32,583 bases of DNA. Origin: Porticoccaceae bacterium. Lineage in GTDB: Bacteria > Pseudomonadota > Gammaproteobacteria > Pseudomonadales > Porticoccaceae. Numbering within the stretch: position 1 is the first letter of the stretch; the number at the start of each line of letters is the position of its first letter. This document shows positions 11,693 through 19,908 of the stretch, one piece after another. The stretch is taken from positions 1 through 32,583 of the forward strand of contig JABJEX010000054.1 in NCBI GenBank assembly GCA_018663035.1. The letters are read 5' to 3'. The notes beneath the pieces are model-generated. The model saw only the letters and a program-made list of their open reading frames with translations, did not search any database and was not told the DNA's origin. The position numbers and the translations under genes are program-made.

Positions 11693-12751
11693 TTAATTTC
11701 TAATACCTGTGTATTTATTTGCCAAGCCATAAACCATAAGTCCCGCCAGCAAAATACTAGCCCCATAGGTCAACGGTGTATTTACCATCTCGTGGGCCTG
11801 CTGCGCCTGCGCTAAAAAGTCCATGTCCCAGAGTGCGGCCAGATAGTTGGTTAGATAGCCAAAGGCAAAACCCACTACCACAACACTGAGCAGATAGATT
11901 GCTAGCGTGCGGTTGCCCAGTTCGGTTTTTACCAGGCCCATAGTCGCTATATTGGTGGCGGGGCCCACCAGCATAAATACCAGCGTCGCGCCCGGTGATA
12001 CGCCGGAAAACAATAAGCCCGCTGCAATGGGTGTGGAGGCGGTGGCGCAGATATACATGGGTACACCCACCAGCGCCATGACCACAAAGGCTAGCAAGCC
12101 ATCGCCCCATTGCAGTAGGAATTCATTGGGTACATAGGTTTTTATTATTGCGGCAAAGCCGAGTCCAATCACAAGCCATAGGGCGATATCTCTCACCAGA
12201 TCTATGTAGGTAAAGCGCAGGCCTGCTAGCAGCTTATCCGCTGCTGTGGATTGCTTTACAGCTGGTTGTTCAGTGCTGCAGCAGGGCTCTGGCTCTGGGG
12301 TGTTGCTGGCGCAGCAAGTGCCCGCAGGTTGGGCACTGGCACTGGCCGGAATACTATTCTCTTTGCCGACTAATATACCGGCAGTGATAGCGCTGGTGAT
12401 GGCAGCAATAGGCCGAATAATCGCCATAAATGGCCCTAACAACGCGTAGGAAATAGAAATGCTATCCACACCTGTCTCTGGTGTTGATATCAAAAAGGAG
12501 GTGGTGGCGGCCTTGGATGCGCCACTGCGACGCAGCCCGAGCGCAGCGGGGATTACGCCACAGGAGCAAAGGGGTAGGGGGGCACCAAACAGAGCGGCTT
12601 TAACGGTGGCGCCAGGGCCTGAATCACCTAGATGTTTTGCCAGCAATTGGCTAGGCACCAGCACTTTTATTACTGCAGCTACGGTCAGCCCAAGCATCAG
12701 CCAGGGAGCCGACTCCATAAAAAGGGCAACAAAGTTTTCCAGTAGCAGCAT
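11693..12751 (-). CDS. SO_0444-type Cu/Zn efflux permease
   Basis: Integral membrane permease of the DUF318/ArsP-like family, closest by eye to the SO_0444 Cu/Zn efflux group. The 352-aa protein has two homologous blocks of about four to five helices. The first holds GAPLPLCSCGVIPAA (Cys62, Cys64), the likely metal-binding turn, and the second the parallel GVPMYICATASTPIA. They are joined by a hydrophilic loop with two cysteine pairs, Cys146-147 and Cys157-158, that looks like a soft-metal site. GAGGA precedes the ATG by about 9 nt. No MerR or ArsR regulator gene is adjacent. Substrate is inferred from the family; copper, zinc or arsenicals are all possible. Confidence 0.8.
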   Translation of the reverse strand: MLLLENFVALFMESAPWLMLGLTVAAVIKVLVPSQLLAKHLGDSGPGATVKAALFGAPLPLCSCGVIPAALGLRRSGASKAATTSFLISTPETGVDSISISYALLGPFMAIIRPIAAITSAITAGILVGKENSIPASASAQPAGTCCASNTPEPEPCCSTEQPAVKQSTAADKLLAGLRFTYIDLVRDIALWLVIGLGFAAIIKTYVPNEFLLQWGDGLLAFVVMALVGVPMYICATASTPIAAGLLFSGVSPGATLVFMLVGPATNIATMGLVKTELGNRTLAIYLLSVVVVGFAFGYLTNYLAALWDMDFLAQAQQAHEMVNTPLTYGASILLAGLMVYGLANKYTGIRN

Positions 12752-12923
12752 GGGTTTGGGTCCTCGTTTGCTCAGTTCACAATCAGCAGCTAGTGCTTCA
12801 AATAGGGAGCCCTAACCTTTCTAGTGGGGTACCGTCAGCTTTTTGCTGTGCCTATGGATACAGTCTAGTGGCAACCCTGGCTTTTGTATATTGGTGATCT
12901 TTTATATGAGCCCTGTGCGTCAA

Positions 12924-13655
12924 TTACTCTGATTGTGGTGGCTGATTGGGTTCTGGGTTATCTTTTAGTGCGGCCTGTAAGGCGTCACGCAGAGTTTCAT
13001 AATGTTGAATAACTAGTTGGTATCTCAGCTGATTCTTTTTGGCTTTTTGCCGGTAATGACCGACCGTTCTTTGCCAGTAATCTCGATGCACTGGGTCTGT
13101 CCAGTCCCACATCTGTTGGCCCGTTGCTCGCAGTGGTTGATCGGCTTTCTTAGAGGCGTAGATGGCTTCATAGAAACGATTTTTATCACAGATGATACGC
13201 TCCTCTTTGAGCCTGTAGCCCTGGGCAATCAGCACCTCTCGCACTGCATAGTTGCCATGAACTGAGCATAAAAGCAGATCGAAGGCTGTCTCTGGCGCTG
13301 AGGCACAGAGGCTTTTGATAAATTCGATGCTCTGGTCTGGGCCAACCCCGGCAATTATAAATAGCTGTGAATCCTCGGCGGGTACCTGAATATTTTTAAT
13401 ATCATCGCAGCGAACCTGCCAGCTGTAATGGGCTGGAGGGAAGTCCTCAATAAGGCGGTCTGTTAGTTTAGCCATAATGTTTTCGAGTACATCGACAAAG
13501 ATAACCTGATCAGCAACGCCATCATTAAGCAGAGACATACCGAGTTGGCCATGGTCGCAGCAGCAGTCCCAAATCGTTTGGTAGGGGGGCTGAATCATGG
13601 CGGCTAAATGCCTCAGCCTGCTGTTGGCTCTGAGAATCGGTTTGTTGATACCCAT
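12924..13655 (-). CDS. trmK: TrmK-like tRNA (adenine-N1) methyltransferase
   Basis: SAM-dependent methyltransferase of the COG2384/TrmK family. Characterised members methylate N1 of A22 in tRNA; the gammaproteobacterial branch is less studied. The 243-aa protein has an N-terminal RLRHLAAMI segment and a Rossmann core. SAM motif I is DCCCDHGQLG (from residue 30), where the family usually has D-x-G-x-D-H. An acidic VDVLENIM follows, and IIAGVGPDQ stands where TrmK has its GMGG motif. The C-terminal part (about 165-243) is basic and helical, ending in a Pro/Gln/Asn-rich tail. It is a single gene between the permease and the monooxygenase. The run of three Cys in motif I is unusual. Confidence 0.75.
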   Translation of the reverse strand: MGINKPILRANSRLRHLAAMIQPPYQTIWDCCCDHGQLGMSLLNDGVADQVIFVDVLENIMAKLTDRLIEDFPPAHYSWQVRCDDIKNIQVPAEDSQLFIIAGVGPDQSIEFIKSLCASAPETAFDLLLCSVHGNYAVREVLIAQGYRLKEERIICDKNRFYEAIYASKKADQPLRATGQQMWDWTDPVHRDYWQRTVGHYRQKAKKNQLRYQLVIQHYETLRDALQAALKDNPEPNQPPQSE

Positions 13656-13712
13656 AACGGCGAGTCGCTGGCCCTAATTTAGTAGGTCGGAGAGGCTATT
13701 GTAGTTGCTGGG

Positions 13713-15188
13713 CTAGCGTTCTGTGGCGACACTAAACTGCAAGGCTCCATCGGCGTCTATTGGCTTCCCAAATAGTGCTCGTTCTTTGCGGAAGTTCTGG
13801 CTATTCACCCAGGGATCCTGGTCTCCCTGTCGTGGCTGTAGATGCATGCTGCGCTGCATATAGCCGGCGGGAAAGTCAGCAATCCAGTCTTTGGTGGGCA
13901 TATCTTTTAAGGCTTCTGGCACCACTGGCATCATCTTGGTGGTCTGGGTGCTGCTCATATGATTCAGTGCCCGGCAGACCCATTCAGCGGTCAGGTCTGC
14001 ACGCAGTGTCCAGGAGGCGTTAATGTAGCCAAATACGGTCACCATATTGGGGACATCTGAAATCATTAGGCCTTTGTAGGTGGTCTGCTGCGAGAAGTCG
14101 ATGGTCTCGCCATCAACGGTGAACGTTGCACCACCCATCACTAGTAGCCTCAGCCCTGTGGCACTGACCACAATGTCTGCCTCTAGATGCTCGCCATTCT
14201 CTAACTCGATGCCGTTTTCTGTGAAGCGTTTTATATGTTCGGTCACCACATCGGCGGCGCCGCTTTTAATGGCCTCAAATAGATCTTTATCAGGCACCAA
14301 GCAGAGACGCTGATCCCATGGGAAGTATCTAGGGGTAAAGTGTTTATCGACGTTATAGTCCTTGTTTAGCTCTCTGCGTACCTGAGCAATAAAAAAGCGT
14401 TTGGCCAGATGGGGAAAACTCTGAGCCAGCTTAAAGAGAGCTTCCTGAAACAGGGTATTTCTGAGTCTGGTAATACCATAGGCCCAGGATGAGGGCAGTA
14501 TTTTGCGCAGACCATTAGCAAACCAGTCCTCAGAGGGTCTGGTGAGTACGTAGGTTGGCGAGCGCTGCAACATGGTTACCTTTTTGGCCATATCAGTCAT
14601 AGCGGGAACCATGGTCATGGCGGTAGCCCCAGAGCCCACAATCACGACATTTTTACCTTTATAGTCGAGATCTTTAGGCCAAAACTGTGGGTGAACCAGC
14701 GTACCTTTGTAGCTGTCCACCTCTGGAAACTGCGGATCATGAGGCTGTTCATAATTGTAGTAGCCCGAGCACATATACAAAAAATTGCAGGTCATTTGCA
14801 CTGGGGTGTCGCTATTGTCCTGCCTGATTTCGAGCGTCCACAGTGACTGCTTTGAACACCAGTTCGCACTTATCAGGCGATGGCCGAAGCGAATGTGCTG
14901 CTCAATATTATTTTCTGCGGCGGTTTCACGGACATAACTGAGAATAGCAGGGCCATCTGCAATGGCTTTTTTGCTTTCCCAGGGTTTGAAGCTGTAACCC
15001 AATGTGTGCATATCGCTATCGGAGCGAATGCCTGGATAGCGGAAAAGATCCCAGGTGCCACCTATGGCCTGACGTGATTCCAGCAGCAGATAGCTGCGAT
15101 CTGGGCATTTATGGCTGATGTGGTAGGCAGCACCGATGCCGGTGAGGCCGGCACCTACGATAATGACGTCGCTGTGTTCTGGGCCCAT
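13713..15188 (-). CDS. EthA-like flavin-containing Baeyer-Villiger monooxygenase
   Basis: FAD/NADPH monooxygenase likely to insert oxygen next to a carbonyl or to oxidise sulfur. The 491-aa protein has an FAD motif GAGLTG (12-17), GGTWDLFRYPGIRSDSDMH (43-61), the Baeyer-Villiger fingerprint in the form YKGTLVHPQFWP (160-171, with His166 and Trp170, Tyr replacing the usual Phe) and the NADPH motif GSGATA (185-190). The pattern is very close to mycobacterial EthA. It starts 2 bp after the stop of the SDR gene, so the two are probably one transcript and may act in sequence: the dehydrogenase makes a ketone and the monooxygenase converts it to an ester. Substrate unknown. Confidence 0.85.
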   Translation of the reverse strand: MGPEHSDVIIVGAGLTGIGAAYHISHKCPDRSYLLLESRQAIGGTWDLFRYPGIRSDSDMHTLGYSFKPWESKKAIADGPAILSYVRETAAENNIEQHIRFGHRLISANWCSKQSLWTLEIRQDNSDTPVQMTCNFLYMCSGYYNYEQPHDPQFPEVDSYKGTLVHPQFWPKDLDYKGKNVVIVGSGATAMTMVPAMTDMAKKVTMLQRSPTYVLTRPSEDWFANGLRKILPSSWAYGITRLRNTLFQEALFKLAQSFPHLAKRFFIAQVRRELNKDYNVDKHFTPRYFPWDQRLCLVPDKDLFEAIKSGAADVVTEHIKRFTENGIELENGEHLEADIVVSATGLRLLVMGGATFTVDGETIDFSQQTTYKGLMISDVPNMVTVFGYINASWTLRADLTAEWVCRALNHMSSTQTTKMMPVVPEALKDMPTKDWIADFPAGYMQRSMHLQPRQGDQDPWVNSQNFRKERALFGKPIDADGALQFSVATER

Positions 15189-15190
15189 GG

Positions 15191-16120
15191 TTATGCAGTC
15201 TGCTCGCCAACTACTGTGGTTTCGCAGGGCATGCCTTTAATAGGCTTTTTGTTGCGCAGCAGGGTCAGGGGTAGGGTGAATAATGGAAACAGTGTCTCGT
15301 AGTGCATAGGTGTTAGGCGCTGGCAGAGGTCCATGAGTTTAGCGTCGGTGCCAACCATAATTCGGCTGCGGTTTTTACGCACGCCATTCAGAATAATCTG
15401 CGAGGCGCGACTGGCATGCATACCATTGTTGCGGAAGAAGGCGGCCAGTTCCTCCTGACTATCTCCTAGTCCCATGACCTTGCCTACCAGACGTTGCAAG
15501 GAGCTTGCAGACTCTTCACTTTTGTTCATGCGCGCATTGGTCACTATGTTGGTACCTATGTGCCCAGGGTGCACACAGTGAATCTGTACGCTGCTGTTTT
15601 TCATTTCTTTGACTAGGCTTTCGGTAAAGCCTCGCACGGCAAATTTAGCGGTGTGATAAACCGACTGTCGCTCCAGGGCAATCATGCCAAAGATCGAAGA
15701 CGTATTGATAAGAGCCGCTTCAGGGCGCTGCTTTAGATGGGGCAAAAAGGCACGGCTAGAGTTAATAACAGCCTGCAGATTAATATTAAACACCCAGTCC
15801 CAATCATCTTCGGACATATCCTCAAAGGTTGAATCAACCGTCACTCCAGCATTGTTAAACACCAGATCAACAGCGCCGTGTTCGGCAATAACCTGTGCGG
15901 GCAGAGCTTCAATGACAGCTTTGTCGGCGACATCTAAAATATGGCTGGATACCTTAACTTGGTAGCATTTAAGCATGGCCACAGTTTCGGCCAGTGTAAC
16001 TTTATTGACCTCACAGAGGGCTACATTGGCGCCTGCCCGCGCTAATAAGATGGCCAGGTAGCGACCCATGCCTGATCCGGCACCAGTGATAACGGCAACT
16101 TTGTTGGAAAAATCTTTCAT
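15191..16120 (-). CDS. Short-chain dehydrogenase/reductase
   Basis: Classical NAD(P)-dependent SDR of 309 aa. The cofactor motif TGAGSGMG is at 12-19 and NNAG at 89-92. The catalytic set is a Ser of TSS (140-142), Tyr155 and Lys159 in YHTAK. A 60-70 residue C-terminal extension beyond the standard fold is present, as in SDRs found beside EthA-type monooxygenases. I chose the ATG at 16120 because GGGGA lies about 9 nt upstream; an ATG five codons earlier lacks a ribosome binding site. The 185 bp upstream carry a TTGAC/GTCAA inverted repeat (16241-16259) but no clear promoter. Oxidation of an alcohol substrate for the partner monooxygenase is inference. Confidence 0.85.
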   Translation of the reverse strand: MKDFSNKVAVITGAGSGMGRYLAILLARAGANVALCEVNKVTLAETVAMLKCYQVKVSSHILDVADKAVIEALPAQVIAEHGAVDLVFNNAGVTVDSTFEDMSEDDWDWVFNINLQAVINSSRAFLPHLKQRPEAALINTSSIFGMIALERQSVYHTAKFAVRGFTESLVKEMKNSSVQIHCVHPGHIGTNIVTNARMNKSEESASSLQRLVGKVMGLGDSQEELAAFFRNNGMHASRASQIILNGVRKNRSRIMVGTDAKLMDLCQRLTPMHYETLFPLFTLPLTLLRNKKPIKGMPCETTVVGEQTA

Positions 16121-16305
16121 TGATATTGTCCCCATGGTTAGCGTTCTAGTGACTGAGGCGGTTTAGCCGCTACAGGTGACGCTTTGATTTGCTTATCCTA
16201 CTACAGTAGAGGGGGTCGCTGTAGCCTAGGGGAAGGATTTGTTGACCCAAGAGTCAAACTTGAAGGTTTGGAATCTGAGGCTGGCGATTGGAGTCTGTTA
16301 GATGA

Positions 16306-19300
16306 TTACCTAAAGTTCCGCGATTTAATTGTTACGCCGTCGCTACCCCGGGTGCGAGACAGCAGTTCAGAGCAGTCAGTTAACTCCTGGGCAATTACAT
16401 GCACCACGGCGCCATCGGTTTCTACAACGCCTTTGACCATAAGTAGCTGAGCTTTTAATAATGCCTGACGGCAGCTTTTTTGGACACTTTGCCAGACCAC
16501 TACATTACTGTTGCCGGTTTCATCTTCCAGGGTTAGAAATACCACTCCAGAGGCAGTGCCGGGTCGCTGTTTGCCAGTCACTAGTCCGGCAATACGCACA
16601 AAACGGCGATGGCCTAGTTCGGCGAGTTCACTGTGTCGCTTGCAGCGTTGAAAAATTGGAAACTGCTCTCTTAGAAGGCTCATAGGGTGCCGACCTAGGG
16701 ACAATCCGGTATGGCTGTAGTCGGCATAGAGTTCTTCGGTTTCGCTGGGGGCTCTAAGTTGCGGCTGTTGCTGATCGGCAGGTAATAGCTGTTCGCTAGG
16801 CTCTGTAGCTAGGGCCTGCCAGTGGGCTTGGCGACGATTGCTGCTCACAGGGGCAAGGGCGCCGGCACTACTGAGCAGGCTGAGATCGGCCTGAGATAGC
16901 TTGGCTTTGCGGGCTAGCTGGGGGATGCTCATTAACTGCCGATCGGAAGCCACGATTCTCTGTGCCGCCGCGCGGGAAAAGCCTTTAATTAGACGAAAAC
17001 CCAGACGTAGAGCTGGGTTTTTAGGGTCTCCCTCAAGGCTGTGATCCCATTGGCTGTTGACCACATCTATAGGCCTTACTTCTATACCCTGACGCTGTAC
17101 ATCCTGCACTAACTGCGAGGGGCTGTAGAAGCCCATGGGTTGGCTGTTCATGATGGCGCAACAAAACGCAGCTGGGTAATGGCATTTTAACCAGGCAGAG
17201 ACATAGGCGAGCAGTGCAAAGCTTGCGGAATGAGACTCGGGAAAACCATAGACTCCAAAGCCCTGAATCTGGCGGAATAGCCGCTCGGCAAAATCTAATG
17301 TGTAGCCACGAGCCAGCATGCCGTCGGTCAATTTTTGCTGAAAACCCAGTAGCTTATTATTGCGTTCACCACCTTTACCCCAGCTGGCCATGGCGCGGCG
17401 TAGCTGATCGGCTTCGCCACCGCTAAAGCCCGCAGCTACCATGGCCAGTCTAATAACCTGTTCCTGAAACACTGGAATACCCAATGTGCGCTCAAGTACC
17501 TCTTTAATGTCTGGATGAGGATAGCTAACCTGCTCTAAACCCTGACGGCGCTTTAGATAGGGGTGTACCATGCCCCCCTGTATGGGGCCGGGGCGCACTA
17601 TGGCAATTTCAATAACCAGATCGTAAAAACACCGTGGTTTAAGTCTGGGCAGCATGGCCATCTGCGCCCGAGATTCAATCTGAAATACCCCGACGCTATC
17701 AGCCCGACAGAGCATGTCGTAGGTAGCACTGTCGTCTTTGGGGATATTTTGCATGCTGAGTTCGGGGCCCTGATACCTGTGAATAAGATCAAAGCAGCGA
17801 TGAATCGCTGTCAGCATGCCCAGCGCCAAAATATCAATTTTAAGTAATCCCAGAGCTTCAATATCCTCTTTGTCCCACTGAATCACTGTGCGCTCTGGCA
17901 TGCTGGCATTTTCTACCGGTACCAGAGTGCTGATGGGGCTTTTGGTGATAATAAAGCCTCCAACATGCTGAGACAGGTGCCGGGGGAAGCCTAGAATTTC
18001 CTGTAGTAGATTATAAAAATGCTCTGCCATATCACCTCTGGCGCCGGCTTTTTCAAACTGCGCCTGCAGATCTGCATTGCGGTCCCACCAGGACAGAGAC
18101 TGGCTGAGTTGTTCGATAAACAGAGAGTCTAGTCCCAGCGCCTTGCCGACATCTCGCACTGCGCTGCGCGGCCTGTAAGTAATGACAGTGGCGGCTAGAG
18201 CGGCCTGTTCACGACTGTAGCGACGGTAGATATATTGAATGACTTCCTCGCGGCGTTCATGTTCAAAGTCGACATCTATATCTGGGGGTTCATTGCGCTC
18301 GGTGGAGATAAAGCGCTCAAATAATAATGACACCTGATCCGGTGAAACCTCGGTGATAAAAAGGCAGTAGCAGACAACAGAGTTGGCAGCTGAGCCTCGG
18401 CCCTGACAGAGAATATTGCGGCTGCGAGCAAAGGCCACTAGATCCTGAACGGTTAAGAAATAACATTCGTATTGCAGCTCAGCTATGACTTTGAGCTCAT
18501 AATCAATCTGCCGACGCACCGCTGTACTAAGCCCCTTGGGCCAGCGTTTCTGTGCTCCCTGTTCGGTTAACAGGCGTAGCTGTTCTGAGGCTGTTAGGTG
18601 CGGGGGCACTACGTTGTCAGGGTACTCGTAGCGCAACTCCTCGAGGCTAAACTGGCAGCGTTTTGCGATAGCTAGAGTCTCATTGAGCAGCGCTGCTGGG
18701 TAGAGCCTCTGGATATGTTCGAGACTACGCAGACGGCGCTCTGCATTGGGGAAGCGCCGGTCGCCAAGCTCCATCACTGAACAACTGTGACGAATGGCCG
18801 TTAATGTGTCCTGGAGAGCGCGGCGCTCTTTGCTGTGCATATGTACGTCGCCACAGGCAACCATGGGCAGTTGCCAGAGAGCGGCGAGATTGCGGTAATA
18901 GTAATATCTATAGGTTTCATCACCGTCTAGTAAATGCTCTACGCCAATCCAGAGTCGCTCTCTAAACCAGTGGCTCAGTCGTTCACCGACCTCATGATCT
19001 GGTTCTAGATCGCCACTGGGCAGCCAGATTAAGAGGCTGTTTGGGAGGTTGCCGCTAAGGTCAGTCCATTGCAGGCTGTATTCGCCTTTACGACTGCGCC
19101 GGCGGGCTAGAGTAATCAGTTCGGAGAGTTCAGCATAGGATTGGCGATTGCTAACCAGAACAATTAAACGCTGACCTTCAAGTTTAAATTCTGCCCCGAT
19201 AATTAATTGTAAACCGCAGTTTTGTGCTTCTATATAAGCCTTAACTACACCGGCCAATGAACATTCGTCGGTAATTGCCAGTGCGCTGTAACCCAAGCTG

Positions 19301-19386
19301 GCAGCAGTCTGGACTAATTCCCAGGGGTGGGAAGCCCCGCGCAGAAACGTAAAGTTGCTAACGCAATGAAGTTCGGCATAGGCCAT
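16306..19386 (-). CDS. dnaE2: Error-prone DNA polymerase DnaE2 (ImuC)
   Basis: Second C-family DNA polymerase alpha subunit, used with ImuA and ImuB for SOS mutagenesis and lesion bypass. The 1026-aa length is typical of DnaE2 and shorter than replicative DnaE. An N-terminal PHP domain begins at His7 (SNFTFLRGASHP) with AITDECSLAG (37-46). The palm has PDIDVDF (368-374), with Asp371/Asp373 matching the catalytic pair of DnaE, and Asp518 in KIDILALG as the third acid. Helix-hairpin-helix and OB-fold segments follow. A perfect LexA box lies 30 bp upstream of the ATG. The gene is split from imuAB by about 2 kb. No good ribosome binding site is seen before the ATG. Confidence 0.96.
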   Translation of the reverse strand: MAYAELHCVSNFTFLRGASHPWELVQTAASLGYSALAITDECSLAGVVKAYIEAQNCGLQLIIGAEFKLEGQRLIVLVSNRQSYAELSELITLARRRSRKGEYSLQWTDLSGNLPNSLLIWLPSGDLEPDHEVGERLSHWFRERLWIGVEHLLDGDETYRYYYYRNLAALWQLPMVACGDVHMHSKERRALQDTLTAIRHSCSVMELGDRRFPNAERRLRSLEHIQRLYPAALLNETLAIAKRCQFSLEELRYEYPDNVVPPHLTASEQLRLLTEQGAQKRWPKGLSTAVRRQIDYELKVIAELQYECYFLTVQDLVAFARSRNILCQGRGSAANSVVCYCLFITEVSPDQVSLLFERFISTERNEPPDIDVDFEHERREEVIQYIYRRYSREQAALAATVITYRPRSAVRDVGKALGLDSLFIEQLSQSLSWWDRNADLQAQFEKAGARGDMAEHFYNLLQEILGFPRHLSQHVGGFIITKSPISTLVPVENASMPERTVIQWDKEDIEALGLLKIDILALGMLTAIHRCFDLIHRYQGPELSMQNIPKDDSATYDMLCRADSVGVFQIESRAQMAMLPRLKPRCFYDLVIEIAIVRPGPIQGGMVHPYLKRRQGLEQVSYPHPDIKEVLERTLGIPVFQEQVIRLAMVAAGFSGGEADQLRRAMASWGKGGERNNKLLGFQQKLTDGMLARGYTLDFAERLFRQIQGFGVYGFPESHSASFALLAYVSAWLKCHYPAAFCCAIMNSQPMGFYSPSQLVQDVQRQGIEVRPIDVVNSQWDHSLEGDPKNPALRLGFRLIKGFSRAAAQRIVASDRQLMSIPQLARKAKLSQADLSLLSSAGALAPVSSNRRQAHWQALATEPSEQLLPADQQQPQLRAPSETEELYADYSHTGLSLGRHPMSLLREQFPIFQRCKRHSELAELGHRRFVRIAGLVTGKQRPGTASGVVFLTLEDETGNSNVVVWQSVQKSCRQALLKAQLLMVKGVVETDGAVVHVIAQELTDCSELLSRTRGSDGVTIKSRNFR

Positions 19387-19416
19387 AAATTACACAACGA
19401 CTATTAGAGAAATAAA

Positions 19417-19436
19417 TACTGTATAAATAAACAGTA
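19417..19436 (-). promoter_or_regulatory. LexA (SOS) box of dnaE2
   Basis: TACTGTATAAATAAACAGTA contains a perfect CTGT-N8-ACAG with an AT-rich core and symmetric TA flanks, the gammaproteobacterial LexA consensus. It lies 30 bp before the dnaE2 start. The only comparable site found in the window is the one in front of imuA. Confidence 0.92.
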
Positions 19437-19484
19437 TAGTATCAGTGTTGAGTAATTACTAGAGGTGCTAGCTATCCAGGGTTG

Positions 19485-19781
19485 TTAGTAATCCAGACGG
19501 TTTGATAGGGCTGCATCAACAGCTAAGTGCCGGTGGTGTCTTTTGAGTAGTTTTTTGAGTTGGCTGTAAACTAACTAATGACAGCTATGCTTGTTGGCAA
19601 GTTTAGTTTCAAGCTGGTTATAGTCCCATTGGTAGCGATTAATGACTCTATTGTGACCACTATTATCTACTCTCTGCTGATCGTTGTGAGTGCCGAGTAA
19701 GCTGTGCAGGTAAATGCTAGGAATGCCCTCGAGTACTAGCATAATAGTCTGTGCTTTACAGAGAAGTTTGTAGAAAGCGTG
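19485..19781 (-). pseudogene. Remnant of a GH13 sucrose/glucosylglycerate phosphorylase gene
   Basis: Read on the minus strand, the frame encodes TIMLVLEGIPSIYLHSLLGT, then segments such as NSGHNRVINR and WDYNQLETKL. I recognise this as the region late in the catalytic barrel of GH13 subfamily 18 phosphorylases (pattern GIPxIYxHSLLGTxND...RxINR..LDY..L). An in-frame TAG (19575-19577) interrupts it. The same frame then continues with VYSQLKKLLKRHHRHLAVDA, which aligns with the next family block (VF..Y..LL..RR.HPAFHPDA). Only about 90 of some 560 residues survive. Nothing of the N-terminal barrel is seen upstream, so it is a decayed fragment. A working enzyme would have phosphorolysed sucrose or a related glucoside. 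An ATG at 19820 leaves 81 codons open but gives no functional protein. Confidence 0.72.
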
Positions 19782-19908
19782 CCAAGTCCGCTGTGCAGCT
19801 ATGGATATTTGCTGAAGCAACTTTTATGATTGAGAAAAACACGGCATTAGGCATCGTTAGATCCTATCGCCCATGCCGTTATAACAATAAATCTAAGGGG
19901 AAATTAAC

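Noticed and set aside
11447-11815. 122-codon + strand frame between sucD and the permease
   Set aside because: It runs through the inverted repeat and into the antisense of the permease, with no recognisable motif.
19575-19820. 81-codon minus-strand frame considered as a small intact gene
   Set aside because: Its content is an internal piece of a GH13 phosphorylase and the homology continues beyond the stop, so it is better called a pseudogene.
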